A DNA stretch of 64,000 bases from Nitrosophilus labii (GCF_014466985.1 NZ_AP022826.1:496001-560000); one strand, 5' to 3'. Positions 10,096 through 19,545 are shown, numbered from the stretch's first letter. Numbers and translations are program-made. Notes: generated from the letters alone by a model not told the origin.

Positions 10096-10827
10096 ATGGA
10101 AAAAAACGATTTTGGACAAAATGGAAAACCTAGCTTCAAAATAGTCGTCGTTTTAGGAGCTATATTTACAGTAGTAGGTTTAGTAATCGCTTATATAACT
10201 ACAATTGCCGTAAAAGAGACATCGGGAGTGAATTTTTGTAGTTCATGTCACTCAATGCAACCTATGGCAAATGCGTATTTAAATAGTGTGCACGGAGGTT
10301 TTGGTAAAAGCGGTTTTGTAGCTAAATGTGCCGATTGTCATTTGCCTCACGATTCGCTTCATGGATATTTGATCCAAAAAGTTAGAACGGGAATTCACGA
10401 CGTGGTGACGGAAGTAACTAAAGATACCTATAATATTGATTGGAAAGAAAAAAGGGAAGAGAGAAGACATTTTACATATGATAGTAGCTGTTTGCATTGC
10501 CATGAAAATTTACTTAGGGCCACAAAACCAAATAAAAAAGCATTCTTAGCTCATAAAGCATATTTTAGCGGTAAACTAAAAGTTGAGGTTGACCATAAAA
10601 AGGTACCAGCGATGTGTGTAGATTGTCATAAATACGTAGGACATTATGAACTTGGCAAAGAGCTGGATAAAATAGGAACGGTTTACGATAAAGATTTTTA
10701 TGATTATAAAAGAGATGAGCCAAATTACGCAGCAGAAAAAGAGATAGATACAGAATCGGAAAATAGTTCCGTTGCAAAAGAGACGGAGATGGAGAACGAC
10801 GATGATACTGATGAAGAAAAACATTAA
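10096..10827 (+). CDS. NapC/NirT/NrfH-family tetrahaem cytochrome c (membrane-anchored quinol dehydrogenase)
   Basis: About 243 residues from the ATG at 10096 (GGGGAA upstream); GTG 10018 and ATG 10036 (AAAGGA upstream) would extend the N-terminus by 26 or 20 residues. One N-terminal membrane anchor (about residues 17-38) is followed by four haem motifs: CSSCH (about 48), CADCH (78), CLHCH (132) and CVDCH (174). The spacing and CSSCHSM / CADCHLPH wording match NapC/NirT/NrfH proteins, which take electrons from menaquinol to periplasmic partners. The tail is acidic and disordered. First gene of a cytochrome operon without nrfA, napA or another obvious terminal reductase beside it. Confidence 0.88.
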   Translation: MEKNDFGQNGKPSFKIVVVLGAIFTVVGLVIAYITTIAVKETSGVNFCSSCHSMQPMANAYLNSVHGGFGKSGFVAKCADCHLPHDSLHGYLIQKVRTGIHDVVTEVTKDTYNIDWKEKREERRHFTYDSSCLHCHENLLRATKPNKKAFLAHKAYFSGKLKVEVDHKKVPAMCVDCHKYVGHYELGKELDKIGTVYDKDFYDYKRDEPNYAAEKEIDTESENSSVAKETEMENDDDTDEEKH

Positions 10828-10844
10828 TTTTAGAGAGGCTGAAA

Positions 10845-11348
10845 ATGAAAGATAATAAAATAAAAATAAGTTTGATTATTGCCGGTGTTTTAATATTGGC
10901 ATTAGTAGGTATAGCCGTAAGTGGGGTTAATTTGACAAAATTTGTAAAGATTAATGAGAGTATATTAGAAAATATACTAAGAGGCTCTCATCACATTTTT
11001 ATGGATCCAAATATAAACGTAGAATATATTAAAAACCATACCGGAAGTACAAAAAAAATTGATGAAACAGAGCTTCCCCAAGCATTTAAACCTGTACAAA
11101 AATATCAACATCCACCTTTTATCATGGGGGCATGTCAGGTCTGTCACGCTCCTAAAAGATCAAAACCGGCAGCAATTTTAACTCCAACAGTTCAGGAGTT
11201 ATGTTTTGAATGTCATATTCCGGTTTCGCAACCAAAAAAGAATATAAACTGTAATAAATGTCACAATCCTCATCATGCATCAAAAGAGCATTTAATAAGA
11301 AAAAAGGTTAATGCAAAAGAGTGTCCCGTGGGCAAATTTGAATATTAA
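10845..11348 (+). CDS. short triheme cytochrome c, membrane-anchored
   Basis: 167 residues with an N-terminal hydrophobic anchor (about 6-30) and three haem motifs: CQVCH (about 97), CFECH (121) and CNKCH (136, in a CNKCHNPH doubled-CXXCH context). It resembles the N-terminal half of the next gene: both carry FKP then a short gap, HxPF, MGAC and a CxxCH. The protein stops at KECPVGKFEY, where the longer paralogue would have its next haem motif, so this looks like a truncated duplicate or a specialised short form. Gap to the preceding gene is 17 bp. Confidence 0.75.
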   Translation: MKDNKIKISLIIAGVLILALVGIAVSGVNLTKFVKINESILENILRGSHHIFMDPNINVEYIKNHTGSTKKIDETELPQAFKPVQKYQHPPFIMGACQVCHAPKRSKPAAILTPTVQELCFECHIPVSQPKKNINCNKCHNPHHASKEHLIRKKVNAKECPVGKFEY

Positions 11349-11378
11349 TTAAAAGTATTATAATCATAAGGTGTGGGA

Positions 11379-12923
11379 ATGAAACTTAAAAATTTGGTTT
11401 TTATAACATTTTTTGCGTTACTGTTTGTAATAGGTGGATACTATATTTCTCAAATAGATTTTGGCGAAAAGATTGCTAGAGTTGAAAAAATTACAAAGAG
11501 TATATTAGAAGGTGTTATAGAAGGACCAGAGAGATTTTTTCCCACCGAAGCCAATATTACCGAAGAAGAGTTAAGTGAGATAAATATTTCAAAGATTTCC
11601 GAAGAGATTGGAGAGAGCGTAAAAGCCAAAGAGAAAGAAAAGATTTTGCTAATTGAGAAAAAGACGGAAGAAGCCTTAAAAATAGAACTGAAAAAATTAA
11701 AGGAAGAGAAGAAGCTAAAACATACTAAAGCAAAGGCAAAAGAGGCGAAACTGGTTAAATTAGAAGATTTACCTCAAAAGTTCAAACCTTTAAAAAGAAA
11801 TCTTCATGAACCTTTTAAGATGGGTGCATGCGAACTTTGTCACGTATCTTCGGGAGTAAAACCAGGCAAGATAATCACAAAAAATATTGAAGAGTTGTGT
11901 TATAAGTGCCATAAAGTAAGATATAATAAAAAGATAGATCACAAACCTGTTAAAGAGGGAAGATGTACGGATTGTCACGATCCGCATCAATCAAACTCTA
12001 AAAACCTCTTAAAAGGGAAAAATGTTAACGATCTCTGTTTAAAATGCCATAGTGTTGGCAATAAGAAAAAGATTAAAAAAGTCGTAAATATGAAAGCCTC
12101 CTATAAGCACAAACCGGCTGAGAAAAATTGTGTAGAGTGTCATGAAGCACATACTTCTGATTTCAAAAAACTTTTAAAAGATGATGGTAAGATCAATCTA
12201 TGTCTAGATTGCCACTCAAAACTAGAAAATCATGTTGATATGAAAAAGTGGATTAATGAAGTAAAATATAAACACGGAGCTATTTCAGATAGTAAAAACA
12301 GATGTTTAGAATGTCACGATCCGCATGCGACAAACCATAAAGGAATACTTAAAAAACAACAAGTTAAAATGTGTTTAAGTTGTCATAACAAAAGCTTAAA
12401 GTCTGATGAAGATGGCGGAATGTTGATGAATATGGAGAAACATTTAAAAGACAATCCTATATGGCATAAACCTATAAAAGATGTAGTTAAAGAGGGTGGA
12501 TGTGCGGCTTGTCACAATCCGCACGGTTCAAACCATTTTAGCATTCTTAGAAGAACTTATACTACTGAGTTTTATGACGATTTTAAAACAAAAAAAGATT
12601 TTATATGTTTTAAATGTCATAAAATTGAAAAGTTTAGTGAGAAATATTCCGATAAAACCGGTTTTAGAGACGGTAAAGTAAATTTACACTATCTACATGT
12701 TAACAATAAAAAAGGTAGGTCTTGTAGAGTATGTCATGATGAACATGCTTCAAAATATCCTCGCCTAATAAGAAGATATACCGAGTTTGGTGGTATAAAA
12801 TTTCCAATGAGGTATATTAAAACGGATAACGGCGGTTCATGTCAGCCTGCCTGTCATAAAAAATATGAGTACGATAGGGTAAATCAAAAAAACAAATTTA
12901 GCCCGGAAGTATTTAAAAAATAG
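11379..12923 (+). CDS. dodecahaem cytochrome c with coiled-coil stalk
   Basis: 514 residues from the ATG at 11379 (AAGGTGTGGG upstream; GTG 11373 is the alternative). N-terminal anchor (about 5-25), a Lys/Glu-rich predicted coiled coil (about 60-125), then a haem domain with eleven CXXCH motifs (CELCH, CYKCH, CTDCH, CLKCH, CVECH, CLDCH, CLECH, CLSCH, CAACH, CFKCH, CRVCH) and one CX3CH (CQPACH near residue 487). Several occur as CHDPH/CHNPH, the doubled-CXXCH family pattern. Periplasmic electron carrier or wire; no catalytic site can be recognised. Likely partner of the NapC-type protein two genes upstream. Confidence 0.82.
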   Translation: MKLKNLVFITFFALLFVIGGYYISQIDFGEKIARVEKITKSILEGVIEGPERFFPTEANITEEELSEINISKISEEIGESVKAKEKEKILLIEKKTEEALKIELKKLKEEKKLKHTKAKAKEAKLVKLEDLPQKFKPLKRNLHEPFKMGACELCHVSSGVKPGKIITKNIEELCYKCHKVRYNKKIDHKPVKEGRCTDCHDPHQSNSKNLLKGKNVNDLCLKCHSVGNKKKIKKVVNMKASYKHKPAEKNCVECHEAHTSDFKKLLKDDGKINLCLDCHSKLENHVDMKKWINEVKYKHGAISDSKNRCLECHDPHATNHKGILKKQQVKMCLSCHNKSLKSDEDGGMLMNMEKHLKDNPIWHKPIKDVVKEGGCAACHNPHGSNHFSILRRTYTTEFYDDFKTKKDFICFKCHKIEKFSEKYSDKTGFRDGKVNLHYLHVNNKKGRSCRVCHDEHASKYPRLIRRYTEFGGIKFPMRYIKTDNGGSCQPACHKKYEYDRVNQKNKFSPEVFKK

Positions 12924-12932
12924 GATAAATGA

Positions 12933-14021
12933 ATGAATAAAAAGGGGAGTTACAAAGTTTTTTTACTAATCTTTTCTATATTATTTTTAATCTCTTCTCT
13001 TTTTAGTGAAGAGATAAAAAAAGATGATTCTTCCTTTGTGGCTTCCCTTGTTAAAAAAGTTTCAAATAAATATTTTTCAGTTATTGTGCCATTTAAAAAT
13101 AACGTATTTGAGGAACAATTTGTTACGGTTACGGTAAAAGTTTTTGATAAAAGTATCGATAAAATTGTTTTGAGAACTAGTTACAATATAAAATACGAAA
13201 TAGAGGTGAAAGAAGATAAAGATACCTATTGTAAGACTCTTATGTTTTTTATTGGGGAAAATTTTGTAAAGGTTTACGCTTATAAAAACGGTAAAAAAGT
13301 AGAAAAAGAAACGATTAAGTTTTTTAATAAAGCTTTTTTGTCAAAATACTATAAAATTGTACCTAATGGTTATAAAAAAGAGTTTTTTCACAACAATTTA
13401 TACGAACAGGCTTGTAGTGAATGTCACGATATGAGTGTGAACGAAGAGTCCGGTATAGCGTTTGAAAATGTGGAGAAATCGAACTGTTACAATTGTCATA
13501 AAAATCTTTTATCTAGAAAATATGCGCATGCTCCTACCGTAAATTTTGTTTGTCTTCCTTGTCACAACGGAGAAACAGGCACAAAAAATAGAGCTTTGAA
13601 AGATAAATCAAAATTTATTTATCCTGATCCTATAGGTCCCTTATGTCTTAAATGCCATACAAAAAAGAGAAAATTATGGAGTATGAAGATGGTTAAACAC
13701 GATCCGGTAGGAGCGGGAAAATGTAACAAATGTCACAATCCTCACTCTTCGGGTATAAGCAAATATTTTTTGAGAAAAAGTGTCTGGAGGTTGTGTACAA
13801 CTTGTCATACGGATAAAACTTCAAAGAGAGCCTATTTGTCGCTTTTTAAAAAGAAAAAAGACATGGGTGAAATAATAGATAAAAAGTTTTTAAAAGGCTC
13901 GTTTGATTGTGTCGATTGTCATAATCCTCATGCTTCAAATAGAAGATTTTTACTACTGGAAAAAATTGATAACATAAAAGATGTTTGTATATCACTTACA
14001 GAAAGTGGAGGAAGATGGTAA
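12933..14021 (+). CDS. periplasmic heptahaem cytochrome c with N-terminal beta domain
   Basis: 362 residues with a signal peptide ending near FSEE (about 25). Residues about 50-135 carry no haem and look like an Ig-type beta sandwich. Seven CXXCH motifs follow: CSECH (about 160), CYNCH, CLPCH, CLKCH, CNKCH, CTTCH and CVDCH (about 326). The next gene is a paralogue that ends in an additional CAKCH; here the tail reads DVCISLTESGGRW, so the eighth haem motif is missing. The last 7 bp overlap the next gene's start. Confidence 0.8.
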   Translation: MNKKGSYKVFLLIFSILFLISSLFSEEIKKDDSSFVASLVKKVSNKYFSVIVPFKNNVFEEQFVTVTVKVFDKSIDKIVLRTSYNIKYEIEVKEDKDTYCKTLMFFIGENFVKVYAYKNGKKVEKETIKFFNKAFLSKYYKIVPNGYKKEFFHNNLYEQACSECHDMSVNEESGIAFENVEKSNCYNCHKNLLSRKYAHAPTVNFVCLPCHNGETGTKNRALKDKSKFIYPDPIGPLCLKCHTKKRKLWSMKMVKHDPVGAGKCNKCHNPHSSGISKYFLRKSVWRLCTTCHTDKTSKRAYLSLFKKKKDMGEIIDKKFLKGSFDCVDCHNPHASNRRFLLLEKIDNIKDVCISLTESGGRW

Positions 14022-15061
14022 AAAAAATATTTTATTGTTTTATCTGTTTATTTACTTTTCTTTTTGCCAATGAATTAGATAGCAAATCTACAACTTCGTC
14101 TAATAGCTCATATATTATATGGCCGAAAAGCAATAGTATATATGAATCAAATTATTTGTCTTTGATAGTTAAAAAGGTAGACAAAGTCGATAAGATTATA
14201 GTTTTATTAAATGACGAAGTGGTGGTTGATAAAAAAATAACACCTCAATCAGTTAAACATGAAGATATTCTATATTTTAATATTAAACTTTATGATTTAG
14301 GAATCAATAAAATATCTATAAAAGGTTTTTATAAAGATAAAAAAGTTTTAGAAGATAGTTTAGAGGTATTTTTTAGGAGTATTTTGGGAAAAAAATATAG
14401 ATATCCATCTTCAAAATATAAAAGGGTCTTTTTTCACAATCAAGAAAATGAAAAATTATGCTCCGAATGTCACGATATGAGTGTAAATGAAATTAAGGGT
14501 GTTGTTTTTCACAATAGTGAAGACTCAAACTGTTATGAGTGCCATAAATATATGATGTCAGAAAAATATATGCATGCGCCTGCGGCTAATTGGCTATGTG
14601 CGACAAGTTGTCATAGTGGAAAAGCGGGAGAATTTAATAAAAAATATAAAGATAAATCAAAATTTTTATATGAAGATCCTATAGCACCTATTTGTTTGAA
14701 TTGTCATGAAAAATTTAAGAAAAGATTTTACAAAGAAAAATATAGACACGAACCCGTAGATGATGGACGTTGTAATAAATGTCATAATCCGCACGGAAAT
14801 AATGATAAAAAATTTTTAAGATATGATGTTTGGTCTCTTTGCACTACCTGTCATACTGATAAAAAAACACAACCTCACGTTGTAATGACTTTTTCTAAAA
14901 AAGCTCATCCTACTAGAGGAAAAAAAGATCCTACCGATCCTACTAAAGAACTTTCCTGTATAAGTTGTCATAATCCACATGTATCTAACAACGGCTTTAT
15001 GCTAAAAGGTTATAGGGGAAAAGGAATGATGTTATGGTGCGCCAAATGTCACAAAAAGTAA
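14015..15061 (+). CDS. periplasmic octahaem cytochrome c, paralogue of the preceding gene
   Basis: About 348 residues from the ATG at 14015, chosen because GGAGGAAG ends just before it and a signal peptide (KKIFYCFICLFTFLFA) follows; an in-frame ATG at 13985 would put residues before the signal and lacks a ribosome-binding site. Same architecture as the upstream gene: beta domain (about 40-130), then CSECH, CYECH, CATSCH (a CX3CH motif), CLNCH, CNKCH, CTTCH, CISCH and CAKCH. The pair arose by tandem duplication. Probably part of a periplasmic electron conduit. Confidence 0.82.
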   Translation: MVKKIFYCFICLFTFLFANELDSKSTTSSNSSYIIWPKSNSIYESNYLSLIVKKVDKVDKIIVLLNDEVVVDKKITPQSVKHEDILYFNIKLYDLGINKISIKGFYKDKKVLEDSLEVFFRSILGKKYRYPSSKYKRVFFHNQENEKLCSECHDMSVNEIKGVVFHNSEDSNCYECHKYMMSEKYMHAPAANWLCATSCHSGKAGEFNKKYKDKSKFLYEDPIAPICLNCHEKFKKRFYKEKYRHEPVDDGRCNKCHNPHGNNDKKFLRYDVWSLCTTCHTDKKTQPHVVMTFSKKAHPTRGKKDPTDPTKELSCISCHNPHVSNNGFMLKGYRGKGMMLWCAKCHKK

Positions 15062-15071
15062 GGAGTATAAA

Positions 15072-15833
15072 ATGGAGAAAATATCGTTTTTAAAAGTATT
15101 TGTGTTTTCAATATTAACATTAACTATTCTTTTTGCTTCAGATAATAAAAGTGAATTTATTCAAAGAGCATATAATTCTGTTATTAAGCTAGCCGAAAAA
15201 GGGGATCCTAATGCCCTTTTTTCTTTAGGTGAAATGTATTTTTTAGGAATGGGAGTAACAAAAGATTATAATAAAGCTGTAGATTATTTTGAAAAAGCCT
15301 CAAAAAACGGACATATAAAAGCAATGTTTAATCTCGGATATATGTATCATAATGGAATAGGGGTAAAAAAGGATTACAAAAAAGCACTAAAATGGTTCAA
15401 AGAAGCGGCGAAAAATGGAGATCCTAAATCTATGTTATATTTAGGAACGATGTATTATAAAGGTGAAGGCGTTTCTACTGATTATGGAAAGGCTCTTTAT
15501 TGGTTTACTAAAGCTTCCGATTCAGGCTATCCTCAAGCTCATTTTATATTAGGTAAGATGTTTTATAGTGGAAAAGGGGTAAAACAGGATTTCTCTATCG
15601 CTGCTGAACTTTTTGAAAAAGCCGCTTTACACGGGCACGCTGAAGCACAGTACTATTTAGGAAAGATGTATTTAACCGGAGAGGGAGTAAAAAAGGAACT
15701 AGAACTAGCAAAATATTGGATGCAGTACTCTTATATGAATGGCTATAGACCAGCAAAAAAAGTTTTAGATACTTACGGTTGGAAAGTTATCATAAGAAAA
15801 GAGACTTTGCCCGGTCTAGATGAAAATGAATAA
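15072..15833 (+). CDS. secreted Sel1-repeat protein
   Basis: 253 residues with a signal peptide (about 1-23, ending ILFAS) and about five to six Sel1-like repeats of roughly 36 residues (A...LG.MY..G.GV..D...A..W...A). Sel1 repeats are TPR-like helical pairs used as protein-protein scaffolds, often periplasmic in Campylobacterota. Only 10 bp separate it from the octahaem cytochrome (AAGGAG before the ATG), so it is probably co-expressed and may organise the cytochromes; that role is inference. Confidence 0.85.
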   Translation: MEKISFLKVFVFSILTLTILFASDNKSEFIQRAYNSVIKLAEKGDPNALFSLGEMYFLGMGVTKDYNKAVDYFEKASKNGHIKAMFNLGYMYHNGIGVKKDYKKALKWFKEAAKNGDPKSMLYLGTMYYKGEGVSTDYGKALYWFTKASDSGYPQAHFILGKMFYSGKGVKQDFSIAAELFEKAALHGHAEAQYYLGKMYLTGEGVKKELELAKYWMQYSYMNGYRPAKKVLDTYGWKVIIRKETLPGLDENE

Positions 15834-15855
15834 TTGTTTAGAGAAAGTCATTATT

Positions 15856-15900
15856 AAAGAAAGATTGGAAAGCATAATTTGTTTTTTCCAACTCTCTTTA
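15856..15900. terminator. possible bidirectional terminator between convergent Sel1 genes
   Basis: Inverted repeat TTGGAAA (15865-15871) and TTTCCAA (15885-15891), extended imperfectly on both sides by A/G- and T/C-rich flanks, in the 76-bp gap between converging genes. Confidence 0.4.
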
Positions 15901-15909
15901 TTTAATATT

Positions 15910-16608
15910 TCATTCTTCTATCTTTTCTAAATACTTTTTAGCCTCTTTTTTTCCGTCTTTTAGAGCCTTTTTTAGATAATATAGAGCCTTTTCTTCACTC
16001 TTTTCTACTCCTTCACCGTTTAAATACATTTTCCCAAGCTCCAATTCTGCTTCCGAACAACTTTGGGATGCTGATCGAATAAGATAATATTTTGCTTTTT
16101 CTAGATCTTTTTCTACTCCCAAACCCCTTTTATACATTTGTCCGACGATATATTGCGCTTTTGGATAACCAAGGTCGGCCGTTTTTTTATACCAGTAAAA
16201 CGCTTTTTTGTAATCTTTTGCTACTCCAAGTCCTTTATAAAAAATTTCTCCTAGATATCTTTGAGCTTTAGGATCTCCATTTTCGGCAGCTTGTTCAAAC
16301 CAGTATCGCGCTTTTGAATAGTCGTTTTCGGCGCCTTTACCTGTAAAGTAGATGTATCCAAGATTGAACATTGCTTTTATATGTCCGTTTTTTGCTGCTT
16401 TTTCGTACCAGTCTATAGCTTTTTTATAATCTTTTTTTCCCAAAAAACCTAAATAATACATCTCTCCTAAGGTAAATTGTGCGTTTGGATCTCCGTTTTG
16501 AGCTTTTTCAGTAGCACTTTGTATAAGTCGCTGTTTAAACTCTAATTTACCGGCACTTAAATAATTTAAAGTTAGAAAGAGTATAATAAATACTAATGTT
16601 TTTTTCAT
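15910..16608 (-). CDS. secreted Sel1-repeat protein (second copy)
   Basis: 232 residues with a signal peptide (about 1-19) and about five to six Sel1-like repeats (for example NAQFTLGEMYYLG and KAQRYLGEIFYKGLGV). It is paralogous to the plus-strand Sel1 gene and lies tail to tail with it, suggesting an inverted duplication. AAGGAA precedes the start. No enzymatic motif is visible. Confidence 0.83.
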   Translation of the reverse strand: MKKTLVFIILFLTLNYLSAGKLEFKQRLIQSATEKAQNGDPNAQFTLGEMYYLGFLGKKDYKKAIDWYEKAAKNGHIKAMFNLGYIYFTGKGAENDYSKARYWFEQAAENGDPKAQRYLGEIFYKGLGVAKDYKKAFYWYKKTADLGYPKAQYIVGQMYKRGLGVEKDLEKAKYYLIRSASQSCSEAELELGKMYLNGEGVEKSEEKALYYLKKALKDGKKEAKKYLEKIEE

Positions 16609-16837
16609 ATTCCTTCCTTTTTATATATAATTTTTATTAATGCTTGTTTATATTATATCTTACAATTCTTAAATAAAATTTTATTATATTTTTTATAAAA
16701 CTTTTGTTGAAGATAGTTTGCTGTTTGAGAAAATTTTTTTGATAACTGTTTTTTTAAGATTACTTCCAGTTTGTAGTTTAGATGTGAAACATATAAGGGG
16801 TCATTACAAATGCTCTGTATATCAAAATTTTTTCTTA

Positions 16838-17329
16838 CATAGTTTTTCACTTTCTCATGCAAAGCGTCAACCCTTGCGTTTGGATACTCTTTTTGCAATG
16901 TGATCTGTTTCGATCGGTAATGGTAAAGGGAATGAAGTCACCTTTTCTTATCTTTAAAATTTAAGATAAACTGTCCCTAACCTTGTATCAAACCTTCTTG
17001 ATCTATAACCACTGAAATAGCTTTTTCTCTCACTATTATGCTCACCTTTTTTAGCTCCAACTTTCATCTCAGACTCTATCTTCATCAACTGTTCCATCAC
17101 CCATTTCATCATTGATAAAAGTGGATCTTCCTCAAACACAAACTGTGTCATTATCTTTTTGAATGTTTTTATTTCATCTATTTTTTGTTATTATTTCTCT
17201 TAGATAGGCTTCCTCCTACTTGTTTTATTCCTCACTGGGAAGTCTATCCAACTCCTTTGAAAATCTCAAATCTTAGAAAAAAATCAAAAGAGTCTTCAAG
17301 TAAAATTGCGAACTTAAGTATACACTATC
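16838..17329 (-). pseudogene. decayed IS256-like transposase/element remnant
   Basis: Read on the minus strand, this closely matches the left end and first third of the intact element at 61310-62704: the terminal inverted repeat (17299-17329), the leader and the N-terminal coding region (MTQFVFEEDPLLSMM at 17151). The start codon position has changed to AAG, the frame is broken after about 65 codons, roughly 150 bp are missing internally, and homology resumes at LQKEYP and ends near 16838. A short open frame continues to 16653 with a tail I do not recognise. No right end is found. Confidence 0.85.
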
Positions 17330-17440
17330 TTTTTTGAGCTATTAAAATATCAATAGTAATGATTTCTTTAAGATATTTTATCGCTTTTTTACTTGGGCGA
17401 TAATTTCGAGGATGATTTTTATGAGGGTTATGAAGTAAAA

Positions 17441-17515
17441 TGGCTCCGGATGCAGGATTCGAACCTGCGACCAACCGGTTAACAGCCGGTTGCTCTACCA
17501 CTGAGCTAATCCGGA
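17441..17515 (-). tRNA. tRNA-Asn (anticodon GTT)
   Basis: On the minus strand the 75-nt sequence folds as a standard cloverleaf: acceptor TCCGGAT pairs with ATCCGGA, anticodon loop CTGTTAA with GTT, T loop GGTTCGAATCC, and an encoded GCCA 3' end. AAC/AAT decoding. Confidence 0.97.
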
Positions 17516-17566
17516 ATCTTTTAAGGCTCTCTTTGAAAGACGAGTAGAATTATAAAGGATTTTTTT

Positions 17567-18484
17567 CTATTTGTCAATATTTGTGGTATAAAAAGTAGTG
17601 TTTGATATCACTTTTTTTACTATTTTTTTTTCATTTAGTAATTTTTCAAAAGTTTTTAGTGATTTTTTAGAAAAAATGGCTTCAATATCTTCTAAAGTAA
17701 AAGGTCTTCGTTTTAATGTACGTAAAATCTCCTCTTTGCTCATATCTTTGTTGGTTCTATATGTTTTGTTTCTATGGGCTATAGTAACAGGTAAATTTTC
17801 TATTTTTTTTGATAGTTCAAATAGTCTCTCGTAAGAGACAGGCGAGACTTTGTATGCCGGTGGTCTGTCTATTGTTCCTATATCGACTCTTTCAGGTTTT
17901 ATTTCTTTTAAAACTTCGTTTAATTTCTCAAACTCCTCTTCTTTATCGTTTATTCCTTTAACAACTAAAATTTCTATGATTAAAGAGCCTTTGAAGCTTT
18001 TGGAAAACTCTTTTAAACCTTCTACTATCTTTTCTAAAGATATCTCTTTTAAAGGTCTATCAAGCTTTTTAAAACACTCTTTTGTGGCGCAATCGAGAGA
18101 TAGTTTTACTATATCTATCTCTTTTAGTATGTTTTGAATCTCTTTTTTATATATCAAAGCACCGTTTGATAAGATAAGCAATTTTTTATCTTTTTTTATC
18201 TTTTTTATCTCATCGACTAACTCTTTTAAATAGGGGTATAGAGTAGGTTCTCCGTTTGAAGTGATAGTTATAACTTCTATATCGTCAAACCTATTTAAAG
18301 ACTCTTTTAACTCTTTTAAAATATCTTCAACTTTAGGAGGATTGTCTATGGTGTTTTTTGGTTTTGCGGATTCTAATTCGCAGTAAAGACAATCAAAGTT
18401 GCAACTCTTTTTCTCGGGACTCAGATCTATCCCTAAAGATAGACCGAATCTCCTAGAATTTACGGGACCAAAAATATATCTCAT
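17567..18484 (-). CDS. radical SAM protein of the COG0731 (TYW1-like) type
   Basis: 305 residues. The N-terminus has [15 protein letters not shown] and then CNFDCLYC, the CX3CX2C motif that binds the SAM-coordinated [4Fe-4S] cluster (about residues 28-35). [11 protein letters not shown] is the glycine-rich SAM contact. The last about 60 residues ([14 protein letters not shown] onwards) look like a small winged-helix domain. The substrate is unknown; family relatives include wybutosine-synthesis enzymes, but bacterial members are not assigned. Overlaps the hemE stop by 4 bp. Confidence 0.82.
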   Translation of the reverse strand: MRYIFGPVNSRRFGLSLGIDLSPEKKSCNFDCLYCELESAKPKNTIDNPPKVEDILKELKESLNRFDDIEVITITSNGEPTLYPYLKELVDEIKKIKKDKKLLILSNGALIYKKEIQNILKEIDIVKLSLDCATKECFKKLDRPLKEISLEKIVEGLKEFSKSFKGSLIIEILVVKGINDKEEEFEKLNEVLKEIKPERVDIGTIDRPPAYKVSPVSYERLFELSKKIENLPVTIAHRNKTYRTNKDMSKEEILRTLKRRPFTLEDIEAIFSKKSLKTFEKLLNEKKIVKKVISNTTFYTTNIDK

Positions 18485-19503
18485 CTCTTAGTAAGATCGT
18501 GGACAAGCTCTACAAGAAATTTTGCGTTTTCTACGGGAAGATCCGGTAGCATTCCGTGTCCCAAATTGAATATATGTCCCTCTTTTGCTCCCATTATTTC
18601 GACAATTTTTTCAACTCCATCTTTTGTGGCCTCTTTAGAGTAGAGTCTTGTAGGCTCCATGTTTCCTTGTAGTACGTATCTATCTCCAAGATGTTTTTTT
18701 GCCAAATCTATAGGGGTTCCCCAATCTACACCAAAGACGTCAAACTTTCCATAAATAGCGTCTAGATACCCTGCCACTCCTTTTGGAAACAAAATAACCG
18801 GAATATGCGGGTATTTGTCTTTTAAAAATTCAGCAATATCCACCATATAATCCCAACTGAACTCAAAAAATTTATCTTTTTCCAAAGCGCTAGCCCAGCT
18901 ATCAAATATCTGAACAGCATTTACGCCAGATTCTATCTGTTTTACGAGATAGGCTTTTACAGCTTCGGTTATTTTTATCATAAGCGCGTGCATAAACTCT
19001 GGTTCTGTATATATAAGTTTTTTTATAGTTGCGTAGGTTTTAGAGCCGCTTCCTTCTACCATATATGTAGCAAGTGTCCAGGGGGCACCGCTAAAACCTA
19101 TCAATGCTTTATCTTTTGGAAGTTTTTCTCTAACTAACTTTATAGTTTCATAAACGTAAGTTAATCTCTCTTCCGGATAGTCGTAGAGTCTCTCTAAATC
19201 TTCCATATTTCTTATAGGATCGCTAAAAACGGGACCTTCTCCCTTTTCAAATCTAAGATCCATTCCCATTTCAAGAGGAATTACTAGTATATCACTAAAC
19301 AAAATAGCCGCATCTACGTCCAAAATCTCTACAGGCTGAAGTGTTACTTCGGCTGCCATCTTAGGATTTTTACAAAGGGTCAAAAAATCTCCTGCTTTAT
19401 TTCTAACTTCCATGTATTCTGGAAGATATCTACCGGCTTGTCTCATCATCCATATAGGAGTGTAGGGGGTCTTTTTTCTAAAACATGCGTCTACGAAAAT
19501 CAT
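18481..19503 (-). CDS. hemE: uroporphyrinogen decarboxylase
   Basis: 340 residues, the usual length. [15 protein letters not shown] (about 16-30) is the HemE signature containing the substrate-binding Arg residues; [12 protein letters not shown] and [10 protein letters not shown] are further family motifs. It decarboxylates uroporphyrinogen III to coproporphyrinogen III in haem synthesis, a pathway in demand given the many cytochromes in the window. Confidence 0.97.
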   Translation of the reverse strand: MIFVDACFRKKTPYTPIWMMRQAGRYLPEYMEVRNKAGDFLTLCKNPKMAAEVTLQPVEILDVDAAILFSDILVIPLEMGMDLRFEKGEGPVFSDPIRNMEDLERLYDYPEERLTYVYETIKLVREKLPKDKALIGFSGAPWTLATYMVEGSGSKTYATIKKLIYTEPEFMHALMIKITEAVKAYLVKQIESGVNAVQIFDSWASALEKDKFFEFSWDYMVDIAEFLKDKYPHIPVILFPKGVAGYLDAIYGKFDVFGVDWGTPIDLAKKHLGDRYVLQGNMEPTRLYSKEATKDGVEKIVEIMGAKEGHIFNLGHGMLPDLPVENAKFLVELVHDLTKR

Positions 19504-19521
19504 TTTAATCCTTTATATTTT

Positions 19522-19542
19522 AAATTCGGCGAAGCCGATTTT
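19522..19542. terminator. compact hairpin between yqhA-type gene and hemE
   Basis: AAATTCGGC (19522-19530) pairs with GCCGATTTT (19534-19542) with one mismatch and a tight GAA/TTC loop; T-runs on the plus strand and A-runs on the minus. It may act as a weak terminator or mRNA-processing hairpin for the minus-strand operon. Confidence 0.4.
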
Positions 19543-19545
19543 TGA

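Noticed and set aside
13985-14014. Earlier start (ATG 13985) for the octahaem cytochrome
   Set aside because: It places ten residues before a proper signal peptide and has no ribosome-binding site, while GGAGGAAG precedes ATG 14015.
16653-16837. Independent small gene downstream of the IS remnant
   Set aside because: The frame only continues from the broken transposase and has no start or ribosome-binding site of its own.
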